A stretch of 64,000 nucleotides of DNA from Azospirillum fermentarium. Lineage in GTDB: Bacteria; Pseudomonadota; Alphaproteobacteria; Azospirillales; Azospirillaceae. The stretch is from assembly GCF_025961205.1 (NCBI RefSeq), contig NZ_JAOQNH010000001.1:1760001-1824000 (forward strand), written 5' to 3'. Below are positions 49,826 through 59,037 of the stretch, one piece after another; within the stretch, counting starts at the first letter, position 1, and the number at the start of each line of letters is the position of its first letter. Below the pieces are notes generated by a model that did not search any database, was not told the DNA's origin, and saw only the letters and a program-made list of their open reading frames with translations. Position numbers and translations under genes: made by a program.

Positions 49826-50404
49826 ATGACACAACACACCGAACCGGCACCGGAATTCCCCCGCCCGGAATTCTCCCGCATGGTCAACGCCGACACCGTT
49901 CAGCGGGGGGAGATGGTGCAGACCATCGAACCGACCGAGGCGGAGCGGGTGGCGCTGGCCCGGCGGCTGGAGCTGGAATCCATCGGCTCCCTGACCGCTA
50001 CCGTGCGGCTGCGCCGGGTGCGCGGCACCATGATTCGCGTGTCGGGCACGCTGGAGGCCGACGTGGTGCAGACCTGCGTCGTCAGTCTGGAGCCCGTCCC
50101 CGCCCACGTCAGCGAAACGTTCGAGGCGGTGTTCGCGCCCGAGGACTTGGTGCCGGACGATCTGGACGAGATCGATATCGACCCCGACGCCCTGGACGAA
50201 GATATTCCCGAACCGATGCACAACAACCGAATCGATATCGGAGAACTGACGGCGCAATATTTGTCACTGGGGCTTGATCCCTACCCTCACGCGGCGGGGA
50301 TCGAGTTCGAAACCATTGATGAGCCCGAGGAGGAGGAGGAAGAGGTGCCGGAACAGCGCCCCAACCCCTTTGCGGCATTGCGTCAACTGAAGAAGCCCAA
50401 CTGA
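49826..50404 (+). CDS. DUF177 (YceD) family protein
   Basis: The 192-residue protein has the YceD/DUF177 domain: the central ADVVQTCVVSLEPVPAHVSE contains the conserved single Cys, and the acidic part EDLVPDDLDEIDIDPDAL and LTAQYLSLGLDPYP follow. The acidic C-terminus precedes ALRQLKKPN. In other bacteria and plastids it helps 23S rRNA accumulation. It precedes rpmF, its usual partner, by 106 bp. Confidence 0.9.
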   Translation: MTQHTEPAPEFPRPEFSRMVNADTVQRGEMVQTIEPTEAERVALARRLELESIGSLTATVRLRRVRGTMIRVSGTLEADVVQTCVVSLEPVPAHVSETFEAVFAPEDLVPDDLDEIDIDPDALDEDIPEPMHNNRIDIGELTAQYLSLGLDPYPHAAGIEFETIDEPEEEEEEVPEQRPNPFAALRQLKKPN

Positions 50405-50459
50405 ATGGGTTCTTGCTTGCTCTGAACAGGGCATTGGTTTATTGAATGCCGCTCGCATC

Positions 50460-50487
50460 GGGCGGCCCGGTTTCTGGGCCGCCCTTT
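50460..50487 (+). terminator. Hairpin between the DUF177 gene and rpmF
   Basis: GGGCGGCCC (50460-50468) pairs with GGGCCGCCC (50476-50484) and is followed by TTT. It may partly end the DUF177 transcript or lie in the rpmF leader. Confidence 0.6.
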
Positions 50488-50509
50488 CCAATGAAGAGAG
50501 TGTAGGGTC

Positions 50510-50692
50510 ATGGCCGTTCCTAAGAAGAAGACCTCCAAGTCCCGCCGCAACATGCGGCGTTCCCACCACGCCCTGTCGTCGGCCTCTTATCATGAGTGCC
50601 CGAGCTGCGGCGAGCTGAAGCGCCCGCACCACGTCTGCGGCAGCTGCGGCTCCTACGACAAGCGCGAAGTGGTCAAGAGCACCGCGGCGTGA
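50510..50692 (+). CDS. rpmF: 50S ribosomal protein L32
   Basis: The 60-residue ribosomal protein starts [20 protein letters not shown] and carries two CXXC knuckles, CPSC and CGSC, so it is the zinc-binding form. The order rpmF-plsX-fabH links ribosome and phospholipid synthesis and is conserved in bacteria. The 106-bp gap before plsX contains a near-perfect repeat. Confidence 0.97.
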   Translation: MAVPKKKTSKSRRNMRRSHHALSSASYHECPSCGELKRPHHVCGSCGSYDKREVVKSTAA

Positions 50693-50701
50693 TGACGGTA
50701 C

Positions 50702-50751
50702 GGCCGGCTCGCCCGGCCCATCCGGCCTCGGGGGGCCGGCTTGCCCGGCCC
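50702..50751. repeat. Imperfect 18-bp direct repeat between rpmF and plsX
   Basis: GGCCGGCTCGCCCGGCCC (50702-50719) recurs as GGCCGGCTTGCCCGGCCC (50734-50751), with one difference. Each unit is itself partly self-complementary. Confidence 0.7.
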
Positions 50752-50798
50752 GTTCGAACCGAGGGGCCGGGTTCTCGAGTTGAGGGAGCTTGCTTGCG

Positions 50799-51854
50799 GT
50801 GAGCCAGCGCTTGATCATCGCCCTTGATGCCATGGGCGGAGACCACGCACCCGACATGGTGATTGCCGGTGCGGACATCGCACGGGAACGCCATCCTGAC
50901 GTGCGTTTTCTGCTGGTCGGCGATTCCGCGCGGATCGGGCCGTTGCTTGCCAAGCATCCCGCCCTGGCCGCCGTGACCGAGGTGATCCACACCGAGGACG
51001 CCGTGGCCGGCGATGCCAAGCCTTCGGTGGCCTTGCGTGCCGGCCGGCGGTCCAGCATGCGGCTGGCCATCGACGCCGTTGCCGACGGCCGCGCCGCCTG
51101 CGTGGTGTCGGCGGGCAACACCGGTGCGCTGATGGCCATGGCCAAGTTCGTGCTCAAGACCCTGCCGGGCATCGACCGCCCGGCCATCGCGTCGTTCTTC
51201 CCCACCTTGCGCGGGGAAAGCGTGATGCTGGATCTGGGTGCCAACACCGAATGCTCGCCCGACAATCTGGTCCAGTTCGCGCTGATGGGGGCGGTGTTCG
51301 CCCGCACGGTGCTGGGCCTGCCGGAACCGAGCATCGGCATCCTGAACATCGGGTCGGAAGAGGTGAAGGGCAACGACACCGTCCGCAACGCCGCCCAGCG
51401 GCTGCGCGAGATGACCTTGCCCGGCCGCTTCCACGGCTTCGTCGAGGGCACCGATATCGGCGCCGGCACCACGGACGTGATCGTCACCGACGGTTTCACC
51501 GGCAACGTGGCGCTGAAGACGGCGGAAGGCACCGCCAAGCTGTTCACCGAATTCCTGCGCCGCACCTTCGAATCGTCGCTGATGGCCCGCATCGGCTATC
51601 TGCTGGCCCGTTCCGCCTTCAAGAAGCTGAAGGCGCGCACGGACCCCCGGCGCTACAACGGGGCGATGTTCCTCGGTTTGCGCGGGATTTGTGTCAAAAG
51701 CCACGGCGGCACCGACGCGCTGGGCTTCGCCAACGCCATCGGCGTGGCCGCCAATCTGGCGATCAACGGTTTCAACGAAACCATCGGGCAAGAGATGTCG
51801 CGGCTGTCGGCGGGTGGCCCGGATCTTCCCGACAGCAAAGCGGCGGCGGTTTGA
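50799..51854 (+). CDS. plsX: Phosphate acyltransferase PlsX
   Basis: PlsX makes acyl phosphate from acyl-ACP, the first step of the PlsX/PlsY route to phosphatidic acid. The 351-residue protein shows [15 protein letters not shown] at the N-terminus, [18 protein letters not shown] and [11 protein letters not shown] chose the GTG at 50799 because GAGGGAG lies about ten bases before it; a TTG three codons upstream is possible. fabH follows two bases after its stop, so the two are translationally coupled. Confidence 0.95.
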   Translation: MSQRLIIALDAMGGDHAPDMVIAGADIARERHPDVRFLLVGDSARIGPLLAKHPALAAVTEVIHTEDAVAGDAKPSVALRAGRRSSMRLAIDAVADGRAACVVSAGNTGALMAMAKFVLKTLPGIDRPAIASFFPTLRGESVMLDLGANTECSPDNLVQFALMGAVFARTVLGLPEPSIGILNIGSEEVKGNDTVRNAAQRLREMTLPGRFHGFVEGTDIGAGTTDVIVTDGFTGNVALKTAEGTAKLFTEFLRRTFESSLMARIGYLLARSAFKKLKARTDPRRYNGAMFLGLRGICVKSHGGTDALGFANAIGVAANLAINGFNETIGQEMSRLSAGGPDLPDSKAAAV

Positions 51855-51856
51855 CG

Positions 51857-52831
51857 ATGATGATACGCTCTCGAATCGCCGGCTGCGGGTCGTACCTGCC
51901 GGAACGGGCGGTGTCCAACGTGGAACTGGCCGAGCGTGTCGAGACCTCGGACGACTGGATCGTCCAGCGTACCGGCATCCGTTCGCGCCATCTGGCCGCC
52001 GACGGCGAATTGACCTCCGACCTTGCCGTTCACGCGGCGCGCGCCGCGCTGGAGCATGCCGGGGTCGATGCCGGAAGCATCGATTGCCTGATTCTCGCCA
52101 CCACCACGCCCGACAACACCTTTCCGTCCACCGCGACCAAGGTGCAGGCCGCGCTGGGCATGACCCGCGGCTTTGCCATGGATGTGCAGGCGGTGTGCGC
52201 CGGCTTCATCTATGCCCTGTCGGTGGCCGACAACTTCATCCGCAACGGCCAGGCCCGCCGGGCGCTGGTGATCGGGGCGGAAACCTTCTCCCGCATCCTG
52301 GATTGGGAGGACCGCACCACCTGCGTTCTGTTCGGCGACGGTGCCGGGGCGGTGGTGCTGGAAGCGGTGGAGAACGAAGGCACGTCCGCCGATGCCGGCG
52401 TGCTGTCCACCCACCTGCATTCCGACGGGCGGTTCTATGACCTGCTCTATGTGAACGGCGGCCCGTCGTCCACCGGCACGGTCGGCCATGTGCGCATGCA
52501 CGGCCAGGAAATCTTCCGCCACGCCGTCACCAAACTGTCGGAGGTGGTGGACGAGGCGCTGACCGCCAACGGCCTGACCCCGGCCGACATCGACTGGCTG
52601 GTGCCGCATCAGGCCAACCGCCGCATCATCGACGGCATCGGGCGCAAGCTGAAGCTGGCGGCGGACAAGGTGGTGCTGACCGTGGACCGCCACGGCAACA
52701 CGTCGGCGGCGTCCATTCCGCTGGCGCTGGCCGAAGCGGTCGCCGACGGGCGAATCAGGCGCGGCGATCTGGTGCTGATGGAAGCCATCGGCGGCGGCCT
52801 GACCTGGGGGGCGGCGCTGATCCGCTGGTAG
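51857..52831 (+). CDS. fabH: Beta-ketoacyl-ACP synthase III
   Basis: FabH starts fatty acid synthesis by joining acetyl-CoA to malonyl-ACP. The 324-residue thiolase-fold enzyme has the catalytic triad: Cys in [11 protein letters not shown], His in VPHQANRRI and Asn in HGNTSAAS. Two consecutive ATGs (51857 and 51860) could start it. It lies two bases after plsX. Confidence 0.96.
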   Translation: MMIRSRIAGCGSYLPERAVSNVELAERVETSDDWIVQRTGIRSRHLAADGELTSDLAVHAARAALEHAGVDAGSIDCLILATTTPDNTFPSTATKVQAALGMTRGFAMDVQAVCAGFIYALSVADNFIRNGQARRALVIGAETFSRILDWEDRTTCVLFGDGAGAVVLEAVENEGTSADAGVLSTHLHSDGRFYDLLYVNGGPSSTGTVGHVRMHGQEIFRHAVTKLSEVVDEALTANGLTPADIDWLVPHQANRRIIDGIGRKLKLAADKVVLTVDRHGNTSAASIPLALAEAVADGRIRRGDLVLMEAIGGGLTWGAALIRW

Positions 52832-52881
52832 GCAGCGTGCGGTGACGGACTGTCGCACGCCGCGCGCCGCAACCTTTTGAA

Positions 52882-52910
52882 TTGACGGGCTTATCGGAGC
52901 ACATTACCGT
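52882..52910 (+). promoter_or_regulatory. Candidate sigma-70 promoter of ihfA
   Basis: TTGACG (52882-52887) and TACCGT (52905-52910) are 17 bases apart, about 30 bases upstream of the ihfA start. The -10 box is weak, so this is a prediction only. Confidence 0.35.
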
Positions 52911-52940
52911 TCCTCTCATGCTTCTCGGGGGAGGAGTCCG

Positions 52941-53285
52941 ATGGTCGATAACACTGTTACCCGCGCCCAATTGAGCGAAGCCGTCTACCAAGAGGTAGGG
53001 CTGTCGCGCAACGAATCCGCGGATCTTGTCGAATCCGTTCTGGATGAAGTGGCCGATGCCCTGGCACGCGGGGAAATGGTCAAGATCTCGTCCTTCGGCA
53101 GTTTTCAGGTCCGGCAAAAGGGCGAGCGCGTCGGGCGCAATCCCAAGACGGGGGAGGAGGTTCCGATTCTCCCACGCCGCGTCCTGGTGTTCCGTGCCAG
53201 CCATGTGCTGAAGCACCGCATCAACGAAGGGCTGGCCGACGTGGACCCCGAGTCCATCGCCACCGAATCCAAAGCGCCGGTGTAA
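52941..53285 (+). CDS. ihfA: Integration host factor alpha subunit
   Basis: IHF alpha pairs with IHF beta to bend DNA sharply at specific sites in replication, recombination and sigma-54 promoters. The 114-residue protein shows the HU/IHF fold: [26 protein letters not shown] is its helix and first strand region in variant form, and the DNA-contact arm reads [17 protein letters not shown]. The C-terminal tail is longer than in E. coli. GGGGGAGGAGT precedes the ATG. Confidence 0.95.
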   Translation: MVDNTVTRAQLSEAVYQEVGLSRNESADLVESVLDEVADALARGEMVKISSFGSFQVRQKGERVGRNPKTGEEVPILPRRVLVFRASHVLKHRINEGLADVDPESIATESKAPV

Positions 53286-53294
53286 CCCGGTGCC

Positions 53295-53828
53295 ATGGGC
53301 ACGAGGAGCCGGATCCGGTTCATGCGTTCCAGTCAGGTAAAATCGGCCACGGCTTTCCGCACGATCAGCGAGGTCGCCACCGACCTGGATGTGCCGCAGC
53401 ACGTGCTGCGGTTCTGGGAAACCCGTTTCCCACAGATCCGCCCGTTGAAACGCGGGGGCGGGCGGCGCTATTACCGCCCCGAGGATGTGGCGCTTTTGCG
53501 GGTCATCCAGCGCTTGCTGTATAAGGAAGGCTATACCATCCGCGGTGTTCAGCGGCTGCTGCGCGAACACCGGGCCGGGCTTCTGTCCCTGACCGGCGGG
53601 GAGGTGGACAGCGTGGATTCGCAAGAGGATACCGTGGACGCGAACGCTTTGGTGCTTGACGATTTTTCCGCGGAGCTGCCGGTGGAAGCGCCGCCGGACC
53701 CCGTGTTCATCGAGCCGGTGCGCTCGGCCCCGCCCCAGCCGGCCATCGCCCCCGACGTGCGGGAGGAGCTGGAGGCGCTGCTGGCCGAGCTGAAGGCCAT
53801 GAAGCTGCTCATGACGTCGCTGCGCTGA
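53295..53828 (+). CDS. MerR family transcriptional regulator next to ihfA
   Basis: The 177-residue protein has an N-terminal MerR-type winged helix ([24 protein letters not shown], then [18 protein letters not shown]) and a glutamate-rich C-terminal part without an evident metal or ligand site. This MerR gene follows ihfA in many alphaproteobacteria; its targets are unknown. The start is at 53295 or at an ATG at 53322, and GAGGAG lies too far from the second for certainty. It lies 9 bp after ihfA. Confidence 0.85.
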   Translation: MGTRSRIRFMRSSQVKSATAFRTISEVATDLDVPQHVLRFWETRFPQIRPLKRGGGRRYYRPEDVALLRVIQRLLYKEGYTIRGVQRLLREHRAGLLSLTGGEVDSVDSQEDTVDANALVLDDFSAELPVEAPPDPVFIEPVRSAPPQPAIAPDVREELEALLAELKAMKLLMTSLR

Positions 53829-53838
53829 CCGTTCCGCG

Positions 53839-54264
53839 TCACACGGCACTCAGGATCACGGCGTAGCGGGCGGCCTTGCCCGCCGTCACCAGCAGCAGAA
53901 ACCACGGCAGCGGCACCCGCAGAACGCCGGCCACCAGCGTCAGCGGGTCGCCCACCACGGGCAGCCACGCCAGCAGCAGCGACCACACCCCGAACCGCTG
54001 GAACCAGCGGGTCGCCCGTTCCATCTGTGCGGGGCCGACGGGGAACCAGCGCCGGTTCTGGAAATGCAGCAGATACCGGCCCAGCCACCAATTCATCAGA
54101 GATCCCAGGACGTTGCCGCCCGTGGCCGCCAGCAGGAGCGGCACCGCCGGATAGCCGCCCGTGTGATGAAGGGTGCCCAAGGCGATTTCCGATTGCGCCG
54201 GCAGCAGGGTTGCCGCCACGAAGGATAGAAGGAACAGCCCGGCATAGGCGGCTGCGTCGGCCAT
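53839..54264 (-). CDS. YqaA family small membrane protein
   Basis: The 141-residue protein has about four membrane segments, with the family pattern LLPAQSEIALG, GGNVLGSLMNWWLGR and WLPVVGDPLTLVAGVLR. YqaA proteins are short relatives of the DedA/SNARE-associated group, with no proven function; some alphaproteobacterial members are near metal genes. It is convergent with the merR gene, 10 bp away, and divergent from the histidine kinase gene. Confidence 0.88.
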   Translation of the reverse strand: MADAAAYAGLFLLSFVAATLLPAQSEIALGTLHHTGGYPAVPLLLAATGGNVLGSLMNWWLGRYLLHFQNRRWFPVGPAQMERATRWFQRFGVWSLLLAWLPVVGDPLTLVAGVLRVPLPWFLLLVTAGKAARYAVILSAV

Positions 54265-54406
54265 GATGATCGGTCCTCATTATCTCATGAGATTTTTTTG
54301 AGCCATGCCCACACGAAGCATTGTGGGGTGATGGTGATCTTTCTAACACTGCAATGGTTAAGCACCGCGCCTTTCGGCGCCGGGCGGCAGGGAAAGGAAC
54401 GAACGC

Positions 54407-56713
54407 ATGGCGTTTGCCGGATTGGCCCGCTTCGATGGCGATGGCTGTCTGGTCTGGGCAAACCCGGATTTCGGGGGGGTGCTGGGGTGCGGCGGGGCCG
54501 TGCGCGCCGGCATGCCCCTGGGCGACGTTCTGGGCGCGGTGGACCAGGACCGGGCGCGGGCCATGGCCGCCCCCGATGTGCTGGCGGCGCTGACGGCGGG
54601 GGAAACCGCCGTCCTTTACGGTGCGGCCATGGCCACCGGCAGCGCTGCCCTGTCGCTGGCCCGCGGGGAAGGGGGGGAAACGCTGCTGACGGCGGTGCCG
54701 CTGCCCGCGGGCGCCCTGTGCACGTCGGCGTTCTGCACCGATCCCAACCACCGGCATGGGCCGGCGCTGGAAACGGCGCAAAGCGCCATCATGGAGGCGA
54801 TCGCCTTTCCGTTGGTGGTGTCGCGGGTGTCGGATGGGCTGGTCCTGGCCGGCAACCAGCCGGCGGCGGCCATGTTCGGCATCCCCCTGGCCGAGGCGGT
54901 GGGGCGGGTGACCACGTGGGAGTTCTATTCCGACCCCGACGAGCGGTCCCGGCTGATCGCCCGGCTGAAGGAAGGGGGCGGGCAGTTCGACGGATTCGAG
55001 ACCCAGGTGCGCAGCCGCGGCGGGCGCGAGGCGTGGGTGATGCTGTCGGCCCGCCAACTGCTCTATTGCGGCGAAGCGGCGGTGCTGGTCTGCGTCACCG
55101 ACCTGACCGAACGCCGCCGCATGGAAAAGGATCTGGCCGCCCAGTGGAAATTGTCCCAGGCGGTGCTGGAAGGCTTGAGTCAGGGGGTGCTGGCCTTCGA
55201 CCGTGACCGCCGGCTGACGGCGTGGAACGGGCGGGCGCTGGACCTGCTGGGTCTGTCGCGGGCGGATGTGGCGTTCCGCATGGCCCTGCCGCGCCTGGCG
55301 GAACAGGTGACGGGGGCCGGGCGCTTTGCCGCCCCCGATGTGCTGGGCCTGCTGGGGCAGGGCGGGGGCGATGGGGCGCCGCGGGTGTTCGAACCGGCGG
55401 GCGGCGGCGGGCTGGTGATGGAAACCGTGGCCCGCGGTCTTCCCGACGGCGGGTGCGTCATCACCTGCACCGACATCACCAGCCACAAGCGGGCGGAGCG
55501 GGAACTGCGCGACAGCCGTGCCCTGTTCGAACAGGCCATCCGCGCCGCCCGCGACGGCATTTCCCAATGGGATCTGAAAAGCGGGGAGGTGTGGTTCTCC
55601 CCCCAATGGTGGTCGCTGCTGGGCTATGGCGAGGACGAGGCGGTCAACAGCATCGAACGCTGGGCCGAGCTCATCCTGCCGGAAGACCGCGACGTGTCGT
55701 TGCGCGCCGCCGCCGATTTCGCCGCCGGGCTGATCGAGGATTGCCAGCTCATCCAGCGCTACCGCCATCGGGGGGGACACACGGTCTATCTTTATTCCCG
55801 CTCGATCAAGGTGGCGGACGACGGTGGACAGACGGTCAAGCTGATCGGTTCCCACACCGACATCACCGAACGCATCCGTGCGGAGGATACCGCCCGCATC
55901 GCCAGAGAACAGGCGGAACAGGCGCTGAAAAGCCTGAAGGAAGCGCAGGCCCATCTGATCCAGTCGGAAAAAATGGCGGCGCTGGGGTCGCTGGTGGCCG
56001 GGGTGGCGCACGAGATCAACACGCCCATCGGCATCGCATTGACCGGCGCCTCGCTGCTGGCCGAACGCACCGATGCCATCCGCCGCGCCTTTGCCGTCAA
56101 CCAGCTCCGCCGTCCCGATTTCGCCGAGTATCTTGAAACGGCGGAGGAGGCGACGCAGCTCATGATGCTGAACATCGACCGGGCGGCCCAACTGATCCAA
56201 AGCTTCAAGCAGATGGCGGTGGATCAGGCCAGCGAGGAGCGCCGCGTCTTCCATCTGGCCGACTATATCCAGGAGGTGCTGCGCAGCCTCAGCGTCCGGC
56301 TGAAGCGGGCCAGCCACGCCATCACCGTGGAGTGCCCGCCCGATCTGGTGCTGGACAGCTATCCCGGCGCGCTCAGCCAGATCCTGACCAATTTCATCAT
56401 GAATTCGCTGATCCACGGTTACCAGCCGGGGCAGACCGGGCACCTGTCCATCGCCGTCACCGGCAGCGAGGAGGAGGAGGAGGTGACCCTGCGCTACGCC
56501 GACGACGGCCGCGGCATCCCGGCGGAGCTGCAGGACAAGGTGTTCGAACCCTTCTTCACCACCAACCGCGGGGCGGGGGGCAGCGGGCTGGGGTTGAATA
56601 TCATCTACAATATCGCAACCAGAACCCTGCGGGGGCGGATCGCGCTGCACAGCGCGCCGGGGCAGGGCACGGCCTTTACCCTGCGCTTTCCCCGCTGCAT
56701 TCCGGCGGGGTAA
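54407..56713 (+). CDS. Soluble PAS-domain sensor histidine kinase, orphan
   Basis: The 768-residue protein has no membrane segment. It has at least three PAS-like sensory parts: about 125-235, ending VLVCVTDLTERRRME; about 250-365, ending CTDITSHKR; and about 370-500, ending GSHTDITERIRAED. A short coiled coil leads to the phospho-acceptor His535 (GVAHEINTPIG), and the ATPase domain has N, G1 and G2 boxes (NFIMNSLIHG, DDGRGIP, GSGLGLNI). It should sense a cytoplasmic cue, but no response regulator is adjacent. Its stop touches the convergent exporter gene's stop. Confidence 0.9.
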   Translation: MAFAGLARFDGDGCLVWANPDFGGVLGCGGAVRAGMPLGDVLGAVDQDRARAMAAPDVLAALTAGETAVLYGAAMATGSAALSLARGEGGETLLTAVPLPAGALCTSAFCTDPNHRHGPALETAQSAIMEAIAFPLVVSRVSDGLVLAGNQPAAAMFGIPLAEAVGRVTTWEFYSDPDERSRLIARLKEGGGQFDGFETQVRSRGGREAWVMLSARQLLYCGEAAVLVCVTDLTERRRMEKDLAAQWKLSQAVLEGLSQGVLAFDRDRRLTAWNGRALDLLGLSRADVAFRMALPRLAEQVTGAGRFAAPDVLGLLGQGGGDGAPRVFEPAGGGGLVMETVARGLPDGGCVITCTDITSHKRAERELRDSRALFEQAIRAARDGISQWDLKSGEVWFSPQWWSLLGYGEDEAVNSIERWAELILPEDRDVSLRAAADFAAGLIEDCQLIQRYRHRGGHTVYLYSRSIKVADDGGQTVKLIGSHTDITERIRAEDTARIAREQAEQALKSLKEAQAHLIQSEKMAALGSLVAGVAHEINTPIGIALTGASLLAERTDAIRRAFAVNQLRRPDFAEYLETAEEATQLMMLNIDRAAQLIQSFKQMAVDQASEERRVFHLADYIQEVLRSLSVRLKRASHAITVECPPDLVLDSYPGALSQILTNFIMNSLIHGYQPGQTGHLSIAVTGSEEEEEVTLRYADDGRGIPAELQDKVFEPFFTTNRGAGGSGLGLNIIYNIATRTLRGRIALHSAPGQGTAFTLRFPRCIPAG

Positions 56714-57694
56714 TCAGGCGCCGCATGCGCCCCCCGTGCATTGCCGCACTTCGATGACCGGGTGGACGATGGACAGGCTGTGGGGCAGACGGGCCTTGTA
56801 CGCCTCCGGCGGCTGGGGGGCGTGGGCGACGACCGAGGCCACCAGCGTGTAGACCCCCGGCCCCACCGACCAGATGTGCAGGTCGGCGACCCGCGTGTCG
56901 CCATCGGCTTCCAGTGCGGCCCGCACGCTGTCGGCGGTGTCGGGCGGGGCCTGGAAGTCCAGGAGCACCCGCGCCGATCCGCCGATCAGCCCATAGGCCC
57001 AGCGCCCCACCAGCACCGCCCCCAGCACGCCCATCACCGGGTCGAGCCAGTTCCACCCCAGATACAGCCCGGCCAGCAGGGCCACGATCGCCAGGACCGA
57101 GGTCAGGGCGTCGGCGATGACATGCATCACCGCCGCCTTGAGGTTCGCATCCTCCTCATGCCCGTGATGGTGATGGGCGTGATGGTCGTGCCCATGGTGA
57201 TCGTGGTGCGCGTGGTGGCCGTGATGGCCATGCTCGTGCCCGCCGGTCAGCAGGAAGGCGCAGACCAGATTGACCGCCAGCCCCAGCACGGCGATGGCGA
57301 TGGCCGGGCCGAAGTCGATGGGGCGGGGATCGAGCAGCCGCTCCACCGATTCCACCGCCATGAACAGCGCCACCGCCGCCAGCAGCACGGCGTTGGTGAA
57401 GCCCGCCAGCGCGTTCACCTTGCCGGTGCCGAAGCTGAACCGCCGGTCGTTGGCACGGGTGCGGGCATAGGCATAGGCAAAGGCGGTCAGCGCCAGCGCG
57501 CCCGCGTGGGTCGCCATATGGATGCCGTCGGCCAGCAATGCCATGGAGCCGAAGGCCATCCCGGCCACGATTTCCCCCACCATCATCACGGCGGTGACCA
57601 CCATGACCAGAAACGCCCGCCGTTCCGCCGGGCGCCGGGCGTCCTGGCCGAAGCTGTGGTCGTGGGTCCAGGGGGCGAGGGACTGGGTGTGCAT
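56714..57694 (-). CDS. CDF family metal exporter, DmeF-like
   Basis: The 326-residue cation diffusion facilitator has six membrane segments and a histidine-rich loop (about 152-182, many HHGHH repeats) between segments 4 and 5. Metal-site residues are in LLADGIHMATHA (segment 2) and HVIADALTSVLA (segment 5). The N-terminal WTHDHSFGQD and the segment 2 pattern resemble DmeF, which exports Co2+ and Ni2+; zinc is also possible. No DmeR-type repressor gene is visible beside it. Its stop codon directly abuts that of the histidine kinase gene. Confidence 0.9.
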   Translation of the reverse strand: MHTQSLAPWTHDHSFGQDARRPAERRAFLVMVVTAVMMVGEIVAGMAFGSMALLADGIHMATHAGALALTAFAYAYARTRANDRRFSFGTGKVNALAGFTNAVLLAAVALFMAVESVERLLDPRPIDFGPAIAIAVLGLAVNLVCAFLLTGGHEHGHHGHHAHHDHHGHDHHAHHHHGHEEDANLKAAVMHVIADALTSVLAIVALLAGLYLGWNWLDPVMGVLGAVLVGRWAYGLIGGSARVLLDFQAPPDTADSVRAALEADGDTRVADLHIWSVGPGVYTLVASVVAHAPQPPEAYKARLPHSLSIVHPVIEVRQCTGGACGA

Positions 57695-57801
57695 GGCGAT
57701 GGCTCCGGCGGTGGAGGCGGGACACCGCTGACAGTGCCCCGGAGCGTCCGGGCCGGCAACCCCCTATCATGCACGCCCAGGGCACGGCGTCCGGTTCATA
57801 G

Positions 57802-57830
57802 GCCCTCTCCCGGGGTGGGCGGGAGAGGGC
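57802..57830 (-). terminator. 11-bp hairpin after the DUF6134 gene
   Basis: Positions 57802-57812 pair perfectly with 57820-57830 around a seven-base loop, 11 bp past the DUF6134 stop on the minus strand. There is no U-run. Confidence 0.5.
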
Positions 57831-57841
57831 GGGGGACGCCC

Positions 57842-58507
57842 TTACTTCAGCAGATAGACGATATCGTAGCCGCTGCGCTTGAACTGGGTCTTGACCAGCC
57901 GGCCGTCGGCGGCGAACCACAGGTCGCGCTCCACCTCGCCGCCGATGCGGTGGTGCTGGGTGGGGATGGCCTGTCCGCCGGCGGTGGTCACCGTCTCGCT
58001 GCCCACGGAATCGCTGCGCACCTGATAGGGGTGGCCGTCGATGACGCTCAGCAGCACCGGGCGTTTCAGCACCTCGCGCGTCCACAAGGTGAGCGGCAGG
58101 GTGGTGGCGGGCAGGGCGCTGGTCTTGCCGTCCACGGTCAGGGTGTAGCCGCCGTCCTTGCCCCGCGCCAGCGCCAGCGTGTGGGGGGTGCCGTCGTCGT
58201 CGGTGGTGGCGGTCACCGATTCCAGCGTGCCGCCGCGCCACACCTCGTCGCGCTTGTGGTCGTAGCGGAAATTGACGAACAGCACCTTCACCCGCGTGGT
58301 GGTGGTGACCGACACCTTCAGCGTGTCGCCCTGCGGCTCGAACCGGATGTCCTCGGTGCCGATGGGGTCGCCGTCCTTCAGGATGGTGTAACGGTCGGTG
58401 CGGGCATCCGCCGCCGACGCTGCCGCCGGGGCGGCCAGCGCCAGCCCCAGCAAAAGCCCACCCATCAGCGCGCGTTGGCCGCGCGCCGTCATGCGCCGTC
58501 CGTTCAT
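57842..58507 (-). CDS. DUF6134 family exported protein
   Basis: The 221-residue protein has a signal peptide (about 1-32, hydrophobic core ALMGGLLLGLALAAPA). The mature part is rich in beta strands, including RYTILKDGDPIGTEDIRFEPQGDTLKV, and ends SGYDIVYLLK. DUF6134 has no known function; it resembles the periplasmic beta-sheet proteins that carry lipophilic ligands, which is only a guess. A second ATG (codon 6) could be the true start. It lies upstream of the metal exporter on the same strand. Confidence 0.78.
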   Translation of the reverse strand: MNGRRMTARGQRALMGGLLLGLALAAPAAASAADARTDRYTILKDGDPIGTEDIRFEPQGDTLKVSVTTTTRVKVLFVNFRYDHKRDEVWRGGTLESVTATTDDDGTPHTLALARGKDGGYTLTVDGKTSALPATTLPLTLWTREVLKRPVLLSVIDGHPYQVRSDSVGSETVTTAGGQAIPTQHHRIGGEVERDLWFAADGRLVKTQFKRSGYDIVYLLK

Positions 58508-58583
58508 GGCGGCGTTCCTCCCTTGGTCTCGATGGTGAGTTCTTATGCGGTGTTGTGGCCCGTCCAGCGGGGCCGGGGCGCCG

Positions 58584-58886
58584 TCAGTCCTCCAGCAGCG
58601 AGGCCAGCTTCATCGCCAGCCCCTTGGACCCATCCACCTTCAGCTTGCCCAGCGTGAACGCCAGCACCGGGTCCATCTTGCCGTTCATCAGGCGTTTCAG
58701 GTTTTCCGGCGTCAGGCGGATGGCGCAATCGGCGTCGCCGTCCGCGCGTTCCACCGTGACCGGGGTGTTGCGGGCGTCCACCAGAATGGTGTCGCCGGGG
58801 CCGCCCAGCACGAATTTCACCCGCGCGTTCAGGCTGCGGAACTGGGGGGCACGCCCGCTCAGCGCCTGAAACAGCTCATCCACCAT
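58584..58886 (-). CDS. SCP2 sterol-binding domain protein
   Basis: The 100-residue protein is a lone SCP2 domain (MVDELFQALSGRAPQFRSL to the end, with VTVERADGDADCAIRLTPENLKRLMNGKMDP), which binds fatty acids or acyl-CoA in a hydrophobic tunnel. GGAGCAAGG precedes the ATG at 58886. It is divergent from the acyl-CoA ligase gene, with a candidate shared operator between them, so a role in lipid uptake or degradation is likely. Confidence 0.88.
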   Translation of the reverse strand: MVDELFQALSGRAPQFRSLNARVKFVLGGPGDTILVDARNTPVTVERADGDADCAIRLTPENLKRLMNGKMDPVLAFTLGKLKVDGSKGLAMKLASLLED

Positions 58887-58921
58887 GGTCCTTGCTCCGA
58901 AAGATTTGTGACGATGACGGC

Positions 58922-58953
58922 TTGACAATAGGTCTGCATTACGTTTACGTCAA
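58922..58953. promoter_or_regulatory. Divergent promoter region with candidate MerR (LiuR-like) operator
   Basis: On the minus strand TTGACG (58953-58948) and TATTGT (58930-58925) are 17 bases apart, a good promoter for the SCP2 gene. On the plus strand TTGACA (58922-58927) may serve the ligase gene. TTACGTTTACGTCA (58939-58952) is an inverted repeat with one mismatch in the spacer of the minus promoter. It resembles the ACGT-rich sites bound by LiuR-type MerR proteins. Confidence 0.5.
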
Positions 58954-59037
58954 CGGCATAACGAATGGGTCGGATGCGAAGGCTGCGCAAAAGCGGCCGC
59001 GCCCCAAACCGGCCCCGGTCCCTGTGGAGGAGACGCC

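Noticed and set aside
53829-53838. tRNA-Pro gene after the ihfA-linked merR
   Set aside because: Many relatives have this tRNA here, but only 10 bp separate merR from the convergent YqaA gene and no tRNA fold is present.
53549-56650. 1033-codon minus-strand frame opposite the histidine kinase
   Set aside because: It is a composition shadow of the kinase, spans several real genes on both strands and has no recognisable domain.
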